From the NCBI GenBank assembly GCA_035222895.1, contig JAVYIG010000701.1, positions 62,001 to 126,000 of the forward strand: a DNA stretch of 64,000 bases, in the 5' to 3' direction. The first letter of the stretch is position 1. Each line of letters opens with the position of its first letter. A model generated the notes under the pieces. That model made no database searches, was not told the DNA's origin, and saw only the letters and a program-made list of their open reading frames with translations. This document shows, in pieces, positions 30,001 to 42,792 of this stretch. The stretch is from Strongylocentrotus droebachiensis. Lineage: Eukaryota; Echinodermata; Echinoidea; Camarodonta; Strongylocentrotidae. A program made the translations under genes and the position numbers.

Positions 30001-33000
30001 ACATCATCATACATTCATTTCCATTGTTTCTACCATTGTCTACATATTAAATGCCGTCATCAACAACAATTATCTTTACCATCTTGGACTCTATCATCTT
30101 CATTTTTATAACTGTCATACATTTGCAAATTACCACTTCCATCATCTCTATTATATACATGTATAATCATTATCCAGTACCATCATTAAAAAGTAATGTT
30201 ATCTTGTTCATACAACTGTACATTGTGTGTAACAATAGAATTTTAGAAATACAGTATCGTCCTTTTTACTGGTTTATTTAGTATTGGAAAATGGAAATTA
30301 TTCAAATGAAACAACACCAACAACAAAACAGTCCTTAATGTAGAAAAGGGCTCTTGAAACTTTGACTATTAAAATGACATTGACAATATTGTCTTTAATA
30401 TTAGCAATTAAAGATTATGATGTTTGGACTAATTTCTTTGAGGTGAAATAAACACAATCTGGGATATGCCTACATTCTGTTTGTGAATCATCATTACATT
30501 AGTGAACTTGTCTAGAGCTAATCTACATCAGGGGAATCACAGCAAGCATGCTGTCTAGTGTGCCATGTGGTTCATTCCCAGCAGGGGGAGGGGCATGTAC
30601 AATGTATTTATGTCAGAACAGCAGACTGACAAGGAGTGCAGTACTAGAGAGGCTATGGTCCAAGTACAATGTAGATATAAATCAGTGAACATAGCATGTG
30701 TACTGGTGATTCATGTATTATTGAAAGGCTTCAGCCATGTCTAATCCTTGTAATGGACTTAAAGAATTGACATACCTGTATATAAATGTATGTGAGAAGC
30801 CATCTACTGAATGTTCTTCATGGGCTTTTATTGTATAGTTGAAGGAGATACGCAACAAACTTAGATACATGTACATGGCTCTTTTTTATTCATTTTGTCA
30901 TTAGAGTAAGGCTTAATTTTATTTTATTTTAGTAGAGCAAGACTCTGTAAACTATTCTAGAATCAGAATGATACTACATTTTTTTATATACATTATATTG
31001 TGTTTTTTTAAGGCATCAGTGTTCTAATAAAAAAGATGAACACTATTTTTCCCTTAAAGTTTTGATCACTTTTGATACTTAATTTTGTACAAAATGTAGT
31101 TAGGACAAATCTACACCACATTAATTAACAAGTCAACCACATGTCGTGTACTTTCAACCTTAGAATTTATGTAAAACACATTCCCATGCGGGCCATTCCA
31201 TTACTCCATCTTTCTCAGTCTCTCTCCTCTCCTCAATAACACACCCCTCAACCCCCCCCCCCCCCCCCCGTTCTTCCTCTTGCTCAGTTTTTGACTTCAA
31301 TGTGTTTCCCTTCAATCCATCTTTTCTTTCTTCCTCATTTGTAATGTTCCCTCTTCCATGAACTGTTTATTTGCTCATGGATGATGATGAGTGACAAGGA
31401 GATCTTAGTCTCTTCTATGGGTTATTACTCTTGATGGTAATCATCTAAAGTTGAAGACATCCAACCTTCCCCTTTCAGTTCAACGACATATGGATTCGCT
31501 TTGCCATTAATGTTAAAGATAAACTCCAGTTCTGGTAAAAAAAGAAAATTAATTCTCACAGAATCAAACGAAACTTACACTGAATGTTCAAGATTACAAA
31601 TAAATGACATGTGCCAAACAATTTTGGAAGAAAATGTATACTGGCTGAGTAATGAGCATAGAAAGACAAGGAAATCAAGGTAGTACTAGCCCCGACACCA
31701 CGTGTGTTGTTCCATATATAGCTTTCTGTGTACAGTGCTTGTTACTTTACCAAGATTCAGCCAAATTTATTATGATTTTGATGACTCCAGAACCTTGCAG
31801 TGCACACCAATACTTACATGCTACAGTACATGATCAACTGTTTCTGATCGATTCCACAACGTTTCTTTCACAATGCAATCGCATTACCAGAACTCACCTT
31901 TATCTTTAATTTACAGAATGTAAATTAAACCCTGTTTCTAACCCTAACATCATTAAACCCAATCCAAAACCAATGCAATCTTACCCTTAATCATACATCT
32001 TTAAAGAAAAATCTTAGAAGAAAAAGTCTTTGGAAAAAGTTGCTGGAGCAAATGTGCAGTCACTTATAAAGTTTCTCAGTCTGTTCAGGGAATTCACCTG
32101 ATAACATGATCGTTATCACAAAACTAGATGTAATGCAATCCTGGCTTTCAGCAAATGAGATCATAATTAGTTCACATCAGCCCAAGATAATTGATTGATT
32201 AATGTACATGTACAGTGTCCATTTAATTTAACTGTTTGTGACAGATCTATGACAATGGTGCTTAGGAATACCTGAAACACTACTATTATAAAGAGATTGT
32301 AATAGGAAAATGGATGGTTTAAGTACATTTACCGATGCCTCTAATAGCAACATTTTACTGGCTGTGAGCATATTTTTTCAATTAGGTATTATAATTATAT
32401 ATTTTTTAGTTTCATAAAAACTTGGAAGTTATTTATAACATTTTTTTATAAACAAAGGGCCAGAACTAGGACCCCCCCCCCCAAAAAAAAAGTATTAACA
32501 AAAATAAGTTCTTTATTAGGAGGGGAGAGGTAGGGTTAGAAGGAGGGAAGAGGAAAGGGGGAATAGGAAGGGGGAAATAATAAACAACACTGGTAGCGTT
32601 TTTATGCCTCCGTTACGAAGTAGCCGGAGGCATTATGTTTTCGGGTTGTCCGTCCGTCCGTCCGTACGTCTGTACGTATGTCCCGTTCTCGTGATCACGT
32701 TATCTGAAGAACCGATCGATGGATTCCTGCCAAACTTTGGTCATGTATGTATCTTGCAGAGTCGATGAACTGATTAGATTTTGGGGTCACGAGGTCAAAG
32801 GTCAAAGGTCACAGGGCTCATTATGTATGCAAAAACAGCTCGTGATCGCGTTATCTAAAGAACCGATCGATGGATTCCTGCCAAACTTTGGTCATGTATG
32901 TATCTTGCAGAGTCGATGAACTGATTAGATTTTGGGGTCACGAGGTCAAAGGTCAAAGGTCACAGGGCTCATTATGTATGCAAAAACAGCTCGTGATCGC

Positions 33001-36000
33001 GTTATCTAAAGAACCGATCGATGGATTCCTGCCAAACTTTGGTCATGTATGTATCTTGCAGAGTCGATGAACTGATTAGATTTTGGGTCACGAGATCAAA
33101 GGTCAAAGGTCACAGGGCTCATTATGTATGCAAAAACAGTTCGTGATCGCGTTATCTCAAGAACCGATTGATGGATTCCTGCCAAACTTAGGTCATGTAT
33201 GTTACTTGCAGAGCTGATGAACTGATTTGATTTTGGGATCATGAGGTCAAGGTCAAAGGTCACAGCGCACATTATGTATGCAAAAATAGCTTATGATCGT
33301 ATTATCATTAGAACAGATTGATGGATTCCTGCCAAACTTAGATCATTTATGTATCTTGCAGAGCCAATGAACTGAGTAGATTCTTGGTTCATAAGGTCCA
33401 AGGTCATGGGCTCATTATGTATGCAAAAATAGCTTGTGAACGCATTCTCATTATAGAACTGACAGATGGATTACTATTTAACTCAGGATATCTTGCAGAG
33501 CCAATGAACTGAGTAGATATAAGGATCATGAGGTCAAAGATCAAAGGGTCATATATGTATAGGAGAAATTGCTTGTAATCACGATATTCTGAGAACCTGT
33601 TGTTAATGGATTACAATTGAACTTGAATTTGAAAAATTTCTTCTGTTTTGGTTTGTAAACTTGCTCTATGACGGAGGCATCATTTTCGACTGCGCGCAGT
33701 CGAATTCCATCTAGTTTTAATAAGAAACAGCCCTAAAAGTTCATGTGGAAATGTATGAAGAAAGACTCAGATGTATATATGAATTAACTGAAGAGGAATT
33801 AGGAGAAAAGGAAAGAGGAATGAAACACAGAAACTATATTTTCAGTTGTGTATGAGATGACGAGGAGAGAAATTGCAATAACACTTAATAGCATACTGTC
33901 TTGTCATTGACAAATGCATTTGCTTTGAGATGCATTTATGAGCCAAACTGCTGTTATGCCTGATTAGAGTGCCTTTGATCTCTGTACCAGTATTAAATCA
34001 GGACGCTGTAATTTATCACCGTATGGATTCATTTATTTGTACTGTATGCCATTTGTCAGGCCTAGTGACAGATGTGTTATTTCCATCTATCCCCATCCTC
34101 TCTCCGATACATTGGATATATATTCCCATACACTTGTACTAGATCTAGAGGCTGTTCACACTAGATGAAACTTGTACAAAACTTGGTTAATCCTCAAAAG
34201 TATTCCCTACATTTGATGTACATGTACTGTATATTCCCATACACTTGTACTAGATCTATAGAGCCTGTTTACACCAGATGAAACTTGTATAAAACTTGGT
34301 TAATCCTCAAAATTATTCCCCACATTTGATATACATGTACATGTATATTCCCATACACTTGTACTAGATCTATAGAGCCTGTTTACACCAGATGAAACTT
34401 GTACCAAATTCAGTTAATTCTCAAAATTATTCCCTAGCAAAAGGGATGTACACATGTGAACAAAATATTGTATAAAATGTGTGTTTACGGAAGTAGTTTT
34501 GAAGAGGTCAGTAGACATAATGTATAGTATCGCTAATGTTGTGCAGCTGTACAGAATTTGTTCAAGTCAAGGTTTACATTAAGATAACTCTTTAAAATCA
34601 TTGACTTGGTAATATGCTAAGATGGGTTAAATCCTTTTTTTTCCTAATCAAAAACGTTTCGTCAAAGCTGTTACTCATACATGTACATGTATGTAACATT
34701 TTTAGAGGCATTATATTTTATATAAAAAATGAAGCATGAAAAGAATAATATTGTTGCCAATTTAAAGAACAACAAATATATGCGATCGTCTTAGCCGTTA
34801 AAAAAATCCTGTCCTGAAAATGGCTGTACGATGAATTCTGCTAGTCTGAACTGGGATGTTCGTCAGGGATCAGGGTATCGTGTTTACCTTTAAGGAATTC
34901 ACATCTTTCTACAGCTGGATGATGCTAAGGGGTATGAGAGGGATGCTGAGATGAGGAATTGTTCTTTTGAGAGATCCATCAAAGGCATCATTAACCTGAT
35001 GGTGCCATTTGGGATAGATTTACTTAATGTCTTGGAGTACCTCATACATAGAGTATTAAAGAAGTTCACACAGTAATAGTGTTATCCTTGGTTTTTTTTA
35101 GGAGTGATTCTTTTTGCAAAGTTTTCCAAACAAGAAATTTTTGGTAACAACAAAATAACATGAACTATTGAAAAACCATGCCCATTCGGTAATCATTAAA
35201 GTTTCAAATTGAATGATATTTCATATCCATCTCCATCGAGACATGTTTGTCGTATTTCCTTCTAGCAGGCCCTCTGTCCACTGGCAATCTTCACAAGAAA
35301 ACATCACTTACTTTATTATATTTACATGCATACATTGTAGATGTAGATCTAAGTGAAAACTATGCTTTCACACTTCAATTCCAATTGCTGCAAGTTGTTT
35401 ATCCACTAAAATACAAAAGCAACACAAGTGCTGCATGGAGCGTAAGAGTGAACATAGCTTGGGGGTAATCTCTAAGGGGATGAATATTCTCTGAAGTCAT
35501 AAAAGCTGTATTTCAAAGGTACTGTATCCCATTAGCAAGCCAAGTATAGAATTGAATGAATACAAATATAAGAAAATAGAGTTTGAGAATTTCTATCTGA
35601 ATATAAATAAAGGAGCTAGACATTTCTTGCAATAGATTTCCGATCAAGGTTTTTTTGAGGGGCTGGTTGACAAATACTACTTTGCTTTGGGGCGCCAAGT
35701 CAAGTGTAACACTTATAATCAGTAAGAAAGGCAATGCTTCTGTAACATACGGTAATCAATCTTACCTATTGATTTTGTCCTTCAATTCAGTCTTTAAACT
35801 AATTGCTTCTCAAAAGTAATTGATTTAAAAATAAAGTTATTGAATTCATTGTGTTGAAATGAGATGTAGTTTTAAGAAACTTATGTTGATGCCTTTCTTC
35901 TTTTTCTTTTCTCCATCCTTTTTCTTTGTTATTGTATACTATTAAAATACTTGCATAAATTCCAATACTTGATGGGGAAAGGGAGAAGTGAAACTGAAAA

Positions 36001-36922
36001 TGTCAATAGATTTTACATTTGTATGTGTTTTTTCACTCTTTTCAGCATATGTTTCAAAGAACCTACAGACTTTAGATGAGAATCACCATGAATATGTAGA
36101 GGTAAGTAATTTAGTTGTTATATTTTCTTTTGTGTGTGTAATTAAGGAACAGTATCAAATTTAAAAAGCTTTGGCTATTTTTTCCTCAATGTGTTGCTTA
36201 TGACTGACTCTAAACATGTACATGTTATGTAATATGTATGTGTCACAGTTAAAATAGTTACAAGAATAATCTTACATCCCTTATGATTGAAGATCTGAAG
36301 TCTTACAAATTACAGTAATCAAATAGGATGATTTTTTTGTTAATTTTGATTCAATACTTTTTTGTGGTTATAATCTTTTGTTAAAAACTTTTAAAAAGTG
36401 TACCCTGCATTTAAAGTCTGTTTGTTAAAATGTACCCCATGTCACAGCATCTTTACATGTATATCCACAATCTTTGGTAGATGTTAACATGTTATTAATA
36501 ATCTCTTGAAACCCATGTCTTATTTTGTGCACATCATTTTCCACTTTCATATTAAGGTTCATTTCTCTTGTAAGTAATCTTGTGTTATGGTTATGGAATT
36601 TTATTTTATTTTATTGTATGATAATTTGTTAATGTTGCAGTAAATGGGTTGTGTAGACCTGCAAATCAGAAGGAAAAAAAATCGGTAAAAACTGAATTAT
36701 AATATAGAATATATTATAAAAGAGAGGTAACAATATGGCTCTCTGCTTATTGATGTTAGTCCCAATTACATATATTAAACAAATTAAACATATTTTATCA
36801 CATATGTTTTGCGCGTGTATATTTGTTGGCTTGAATATTCAGTGTATCTATGGTTTTAAGGATTTCATTTTGTTGTCATACTTTTACAACTTATTCCAAC
36901 CTTATTTCTCTCTCTCTCTCTC

Positions 36923-36966
<44 letters not shown>

Positions 36967-39966
36967 CCTCTCACCTCTCTCTCTCTCCTCCCTTCATCAT
37001 GTAGTTAGAGGATGTCCAGCTCGATAAGAAAACACACATCATCTATAAAGATGGCCAGTACATCCTCAACAAGGTTGTCTCCCGAGGGCAGGTTAGTAAG
37101 CCATCTTCTTCATAAGGCCTGTCTTCACTATCTCGAGATTGCCAAATATCCAGCTATTTGAACTATCCCGATTGCAAACTATCCAGCTATTTTGCATCTT
37201 CATCAGACCGAAGTAGCAATTAGCGGGATATTTGGTTGGGATTGTCATCCCAAGATATCTTTGGATAGTTTGCAAAATATCCCACTGTTTGGCAAAATAT
37301 CCAGCTATTTGTCCTGTGCGTCTTCACCAGACCGAAGACTCGCACTATGCGCTAACGCTGAGCAAAATGTCTCGAGCTAATTTCTCAAGGTCAAGTTTCA
37401 AGTTTCGAGGTCAAATCTCGAGCTGATGAAGACGCAATTTGTAACTTCGGGATTGTTTCCCAAATCAGAAATAGCGGGCTATTTGGCAATCTCGAGCTAT
37501 TTGGCAATCTCGAGATGATGAAGACGCGCCTATAGTGTCTCTTTGGAACCAGAAGGGCGTCGACTCATATACTATATCACAGAGTTAATGCTCTTCTGGC
37601 TATAGGCCTAAGCAGGTGATAATCTCTTTCTATGGACCAGGTGTCAAATCCTGTTTAAACCTTTTATTGGATGATTTTGTTATTCTAAAGTGTTTGTATG
37701 GCCAGGGCAAGGTTGTATAGAGTACATTGTATGCAGTTTACACTTCTTAGGGGATGGACTGAAATTCTGTGTATTTGACCATACTTTATTATAGACAGTG
37801 TTTGTTTGTTGATGTATGGCTATCTACATGTGCCCTTATTCAACTTTCCTTTTAACCATAGCAACTCAGAGTTTCTAAAGGTATATTTAAATGAGCTTTT
37901 CTTCCTCAAGTCGGTAACAATTATTTGTATTTTCCACTCTTTCATAGTTTTACCCCCCAAAATGTATACTTCATAAAACAGTTTTAATGAACATTTTAAA
38001 AAAATAACAGGAAATTGCCAAATTGTACATGAAAATAGCTAATATTTCACTCTGCATTGTCCATTCAGAGAAATTAATGATTAACGGTACATTGTACTGT
38101 TATAAAAATGGTCTCAAACCTTCAAGTCACTTCTGCATTTTCTTTTTACATGTATGTACTAATTACTCAGAGCATCGTTGATCAAAAGATAAAATGAAAT
38201 GTCACTAAAAACACAAACTGCTATGAGTTGATATGTATACAAGTGGGAAGTTAATTTGATTATTGTAAGTTATAGACAACGGGCATCATCTTTTTATCAA
38301 TTATTTGAATAGCTGCACTTATTTAAATTCCCTTAATTCAAATAAAATATAGAAAAGGGAGAAAGTATTAATTTAAAACACAATGTACACTGTAATGTAC
38401 AATGCTCTAGATGGCTATGACTAATGTACATCTAGAGGGTCCTAGGTATTGTGCAGGGCTTTATCTTCAAAATCTCAGTGTGAGAAATGTGACAAGTTTT
38501 CTATAATCTCTTCAATTTTCACCTCTGAAAGTGATAGTAGGAGATAAAGATTCACGAGAGACCACTTAAGAATCCCTCCTTTCCTTAGAATCTTGAAATA
38601 GCCTTTTTCATACATGGCTCCAAAGAAAAAACACAGGAGAAAAGTAAAAGGATTTAAAAAAAAAAAAAATGAATGGCTGGAAAATATGTGTGACAATTTG
38701 TCTATAATCTCTTGAATTTTAACCTCTGAAAGTGATAGTAGGAGATAAAGATTCACCCAAGACCACTTAAGAATCCCTCCTTTCCTTAGAATCTTGAAAC
38801 AGCCTTGTTCATACATGGATCCAAAAAAAAAAGAAAGGAGAAAACTAAAAGCATTTGTAAATGAATGGTTGGCTAGAAAATATGTACATGTACATGTACA
38901 TGTATACATTTCCCATAAAGAGTGTGTTCTCACTGATCATTATGTTATATAACATGCAGAAATGTGAAACATACTTTCTGTAATCTTCTGTCATTTTTAT
39001 TTTTATTTTCATTTTTATTTTTGTGATGTTCATTTTATTAAAAGTGTAATACACTCAGTGGATAACCGTAGGATCTTTGTTGCTTGCAAGTGCCATTCAT
39101 TTAACCATAAAATTAAAATTGTGGTGCTTTTTTTAAAAGACTGGCTTATATCTGAACAAGCCTTTATTGCTTAGGTAGTTTTTATGCGGTTATTATTTAA
39201 CGTGTGAACAAGGCTAACTCTAGATCCCATATTGGAGTGAAGGAGAGAGAGAGGAAGTGGATGAGGAACTAGGTGATATCAATGACAGCCTGTGCATCCA
39301 CCATCACATTTGCATATTTTGTATATCAGTGTACAACAAGGGAAGGTCTTTGAGATGTGGTCGACTTAGAGGCCCGTTCTGACCGGGTGTGGTAAACTGT
39401 AAATTCAAAATGAGAAAGAGAAAGAACAAGATTCAGAGAGAGAGAGAGAGAGAAAGAACAAGATTCAGAGAGAGAGAATCAGAGACACCCAGAGAGACTG
39501 TAAAGAATGTACTAATGTAGAGACAAAGAAAGCACATGAGATGGAGTTTGAGAGAGAGAGAGAGAAAGAGAGAGGAAAAAAAAAATAGAGAGACAGAGAA
39601 AGAAAGAGAGGAAGAAAGGGAGAGAGAAATAGAGAGAGAGAGAGAGAGAGAGAAAAATTGAAAGAGAAATACAGGCCTGATAATCACCCAATTTAAATTG
39701 GTTTCCTGATATATTTTTTTTCCCATTTTTTTTTTTTTTTACCTGATTTGTTCCCAATTTTCCCCATATTTTCTCTATTCTTCCCTATTTTCCCCTATTT
39801 TTTCCCAATTTCTGACGGGGGGGGGGGGGGGGGGGGGGCGGAATGTTGTTAGATGCCATTTATTTCCCCCTAAATCCTCTTCTTTTTTTTGTACTCAAGG
39901 GAAGCGTGGTTGAGGGGGGGGGGAATTTTTTTTAGTGCTCACTATCACCCCTGGAAATAGGAAGAA

Positions 39967-40004
<38 letters not shown>

Positions 40005-42751
40005 TAATAAATCAGAATGCAGTCTGAAACAAGGGTACCCAAGGACACAAATATGGGATAGTGGGTATACTTTAAAAATTCATGAGGATATTCCAGTGAC
40101 ATATTCAATCTGAAAAGCCATGGTTGGAAGATTGAGCCGACACAGTATGCTTGAACCAACTCTTGCAAGAGAGAGAGAGTTGAACTCAAATTGAATACGA
40201 CAGGATGAAATGCCAAATCCGTACAGATCAGAGGAAATAAAGGGGAAAAAAATCTTCCCACAAGTGGTTTCTTTGTACCTTGATAAATTGTTTTTTGTTT
40301 GATTTGACAGGATATGCAAAGAACGGCAGAGACTTTCAGTGCAGACAGATTAAAAGGATTCATTTCAGAAGGTACAGTGTAATATCAGGTTTCTTATTCA
40401 TCATTTTCTCCTTCAACAATTGCTCCAAGTTTTTTTTTTTACCAAAGGATAGGGTTCGGGTTAGGTTTTTTTATATTTTTGTTGTGTATTTTGTTTTTAT
40501 TGAAAATAAAACTCAACGACATAGCATATTTACAATTAAGGATAGGGTTAGGATGGGGATTGCAATTGGGTTAATTTTGAATAAGGTTTGAGGTTAACAT
40601 AGAGCTCTTGTTGCAGAAGTAACCATTCAAGAAGCACTCTCAAATAGTTTGTCTAAAGTTCTTTAAATCAAACCTTTATTACACGGTAAATAAGGTGAAA
40701 GCAAAAATATCTGAAAACAAAAATATCTGAAAACAGTTTGATTATGAAAGTTTGAGAGATATGTTGACTCAAAAGATAAAGAATCAGAAAGATCATTTTA
40801 ATTTTGAAAATCTGAGATAACAACACATGTAAATGGGGCTCCCAACAGATATATCGTTCCTATTTTCACGAAGTGACGGTAGTGAGGAAAATCTGACCGC
40901 AAATTGTATGCGATTTTCATTTACTACCGTCACTTCGTGAAAATAGGGACGATATATACTATTGTGTACTCAAGACCCTGTAAATTGGATCTTGTTGATA
41001 TTTTTCTCTTTGACATATTTACAATGTGCATGTACATCATAAATGTACATGCACATTTATGATTAAACTGCTTTTGAGATTCATATGTGATACATAATTT
41101 TGGGGGAGGAAAAAAACACAAAAACAATGTTTGCTTTACTATGTTGACCACTTATAGAGATTTTTTATATACTTACAGGTACTTATGGATTTTATTATGA
41201 TTGCTTATTCTACTAATAATTCTTGACATTCAGAAGGATCAACATATTCTAGCAATTTCAATTCTTTATTCTAAAGGCTGATAATACTCATTTTTTCAAT
41301 TTAAGGGATCTACCAGCTAAATCAGTTGGAAAACAAAATGTGAATTATATAAATGAAAGAGTTGTCCAGTATAATAAAGAAAATTGTTGCTATTTTTTGC
41401 CCTGATTGTAAAGGTAGATACTTGACATTCAGGAGGATCTACATTTTCTGTCAGTTTTTAGTTCTTTATAAAGCTGATAGATAGTGTGCTTTCTTTTTGT
41501 TCAATGTAAGGGATCTACATGTAAATGGACATGTACATCAATTTGGAAGCAAATGTGACATGCATGATCTTTAAATGAAGAATCTGTCCAATATAATGAA
41601 GCATTTTTTTGGGGCTCCTTTTTACACTGATTGCAAACTGATTGCTTGATTTTGCACCGACTTTAGACGGCTTTCAGTATATGATGCAAATTGATGTTCA
41701 TTTTTTCAGAACAAGAGTTGAAGGCATGGTGCCCCAGAGTAGGGCCAAATATATATGAACATATCTAACTGTCTATGCATTGTACTTACAGCATTAGATT
41801 GATACAGGATCGATATCGAAGCATTGGATAGTACTATTAAATTTTCCTGCAATTCTGAAGCAATTGCATACATCTTAAATACTTATTTATTTTGGAAAAG
41901 TTTTGCGTTATCAAAGGCTACGTGGTGTACACTCCACCCATGTTTCAAAATTTAAATCTGTAAAGAACAGTACCGTTACTGTAATTTTGCTAATAATGAA
42001 TATTTTGCCACCATATTGTTAGAAAAGTTTTCATTTGTGATTTTTTACAACATTTTTTGCCCTTATACAAGTTTTGAGATTTTCACTGTGCAAATTCCTG
42101 CAACGCCCTTTAATCAATTTGGTTTCTTTACAGTGCAGTACAGTTCAGCAATTTATATTAAACTTGAGGGTTGACACCTGACCTCCGTAAAATCAATGGA
42201 ATATGTTTAAAGCTACATGTAGGTCCGGGCCCCATTTTATAAAAAGTTGATAGTAATTACAACTTATTTGTGATTGATATGAATCGCAACTATGTACATG
42301 GGAGATAAGAGACTGCAAAATTGCGATTGATTGGAGGACTTGCAATTCATTTGGATCTATCACAACCCTTTATAAGATGGGGCCCAAGTCTCTAACATAG
42401 ACAATAACAAAAAACAAGAATATGGGCCAATGACCTGCGGCTTTGTTATGGGGAGCCAATGCTTCCATTACCACAGCTACTAGATCTGTTTACACAGCTT
42501 TCTGAACAATCAACTAATTTGCCTGACAGTCTGACAGTCTACGATGGCAGCGGAACATATCAAGTATATTTTCTGAGCTCTTCTTAAATTGAAAAGAGAT
42601 AAACACTTCTGCTAATGCCTGGCGCGTCGTCTTCTTTTCTTTCTTATCAAATATAGAGATATTTATATTTTAAATTGATCATTTACGTATGTATGCAGGT
42701 GTGATGAGTCGGAGGAGGAGGAGGAGACAAAGAGAAGAGGAGGAGGAGGAA

Positions 42752-42792
<41 letters not shown>

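Larger units (their letters stand above)
25143..36045 (+). other. CATIP intron 3
   Basis: A 10.9-kb phase 1 intron. It contains G/C homopolymers (25983-25998, 28326-28338, 31252-31269, 32472-32482), a tandem array (28612-28935), a MITE (31512-31909), the second Helitron-like element (32599-33716) and a 3-copy ~112-bp array (34121-34450). CT-rich sequence lies at 25500-25730. No exon-like sequence found. Confidence 0.7.
37092..40310 (+). other. CATIP intron 5
   Basis: A 3.2-kb phase 0 intron. It holds a MITE right after exon 5 (37114-37532), a two-copy 201-bp duplication (38475-38880), (GA)n tracts (39436-39660, 39967-40006) and a 22-base G run (39817-39838). Confidence 0.75.

Noticed and set aside
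29776..30111. 111-codon hydrophobic frame (possible membrane protein)
   Set aside because: It is Ile/Thr/Ser-rich because of ATC/CAT-rich simple sequence, lies within CATIP intron 3 and has no family resemblance.
32719..33070. Two 66-codon frames with identical translation
   Set aside because: They are consecutive units of the Helitron-like tandem core, in an intron, with no known protein similarity.
36735..37004. 89-codon frame with a long Leu/Ser run
   Set aside because: It is a translation of the (TC)n microsatellite before CATIP exon 5.
39433..39757. Minus-strand Leu/Ser-rich frames
   Set aside because: They are translations of the (GA)n tract.
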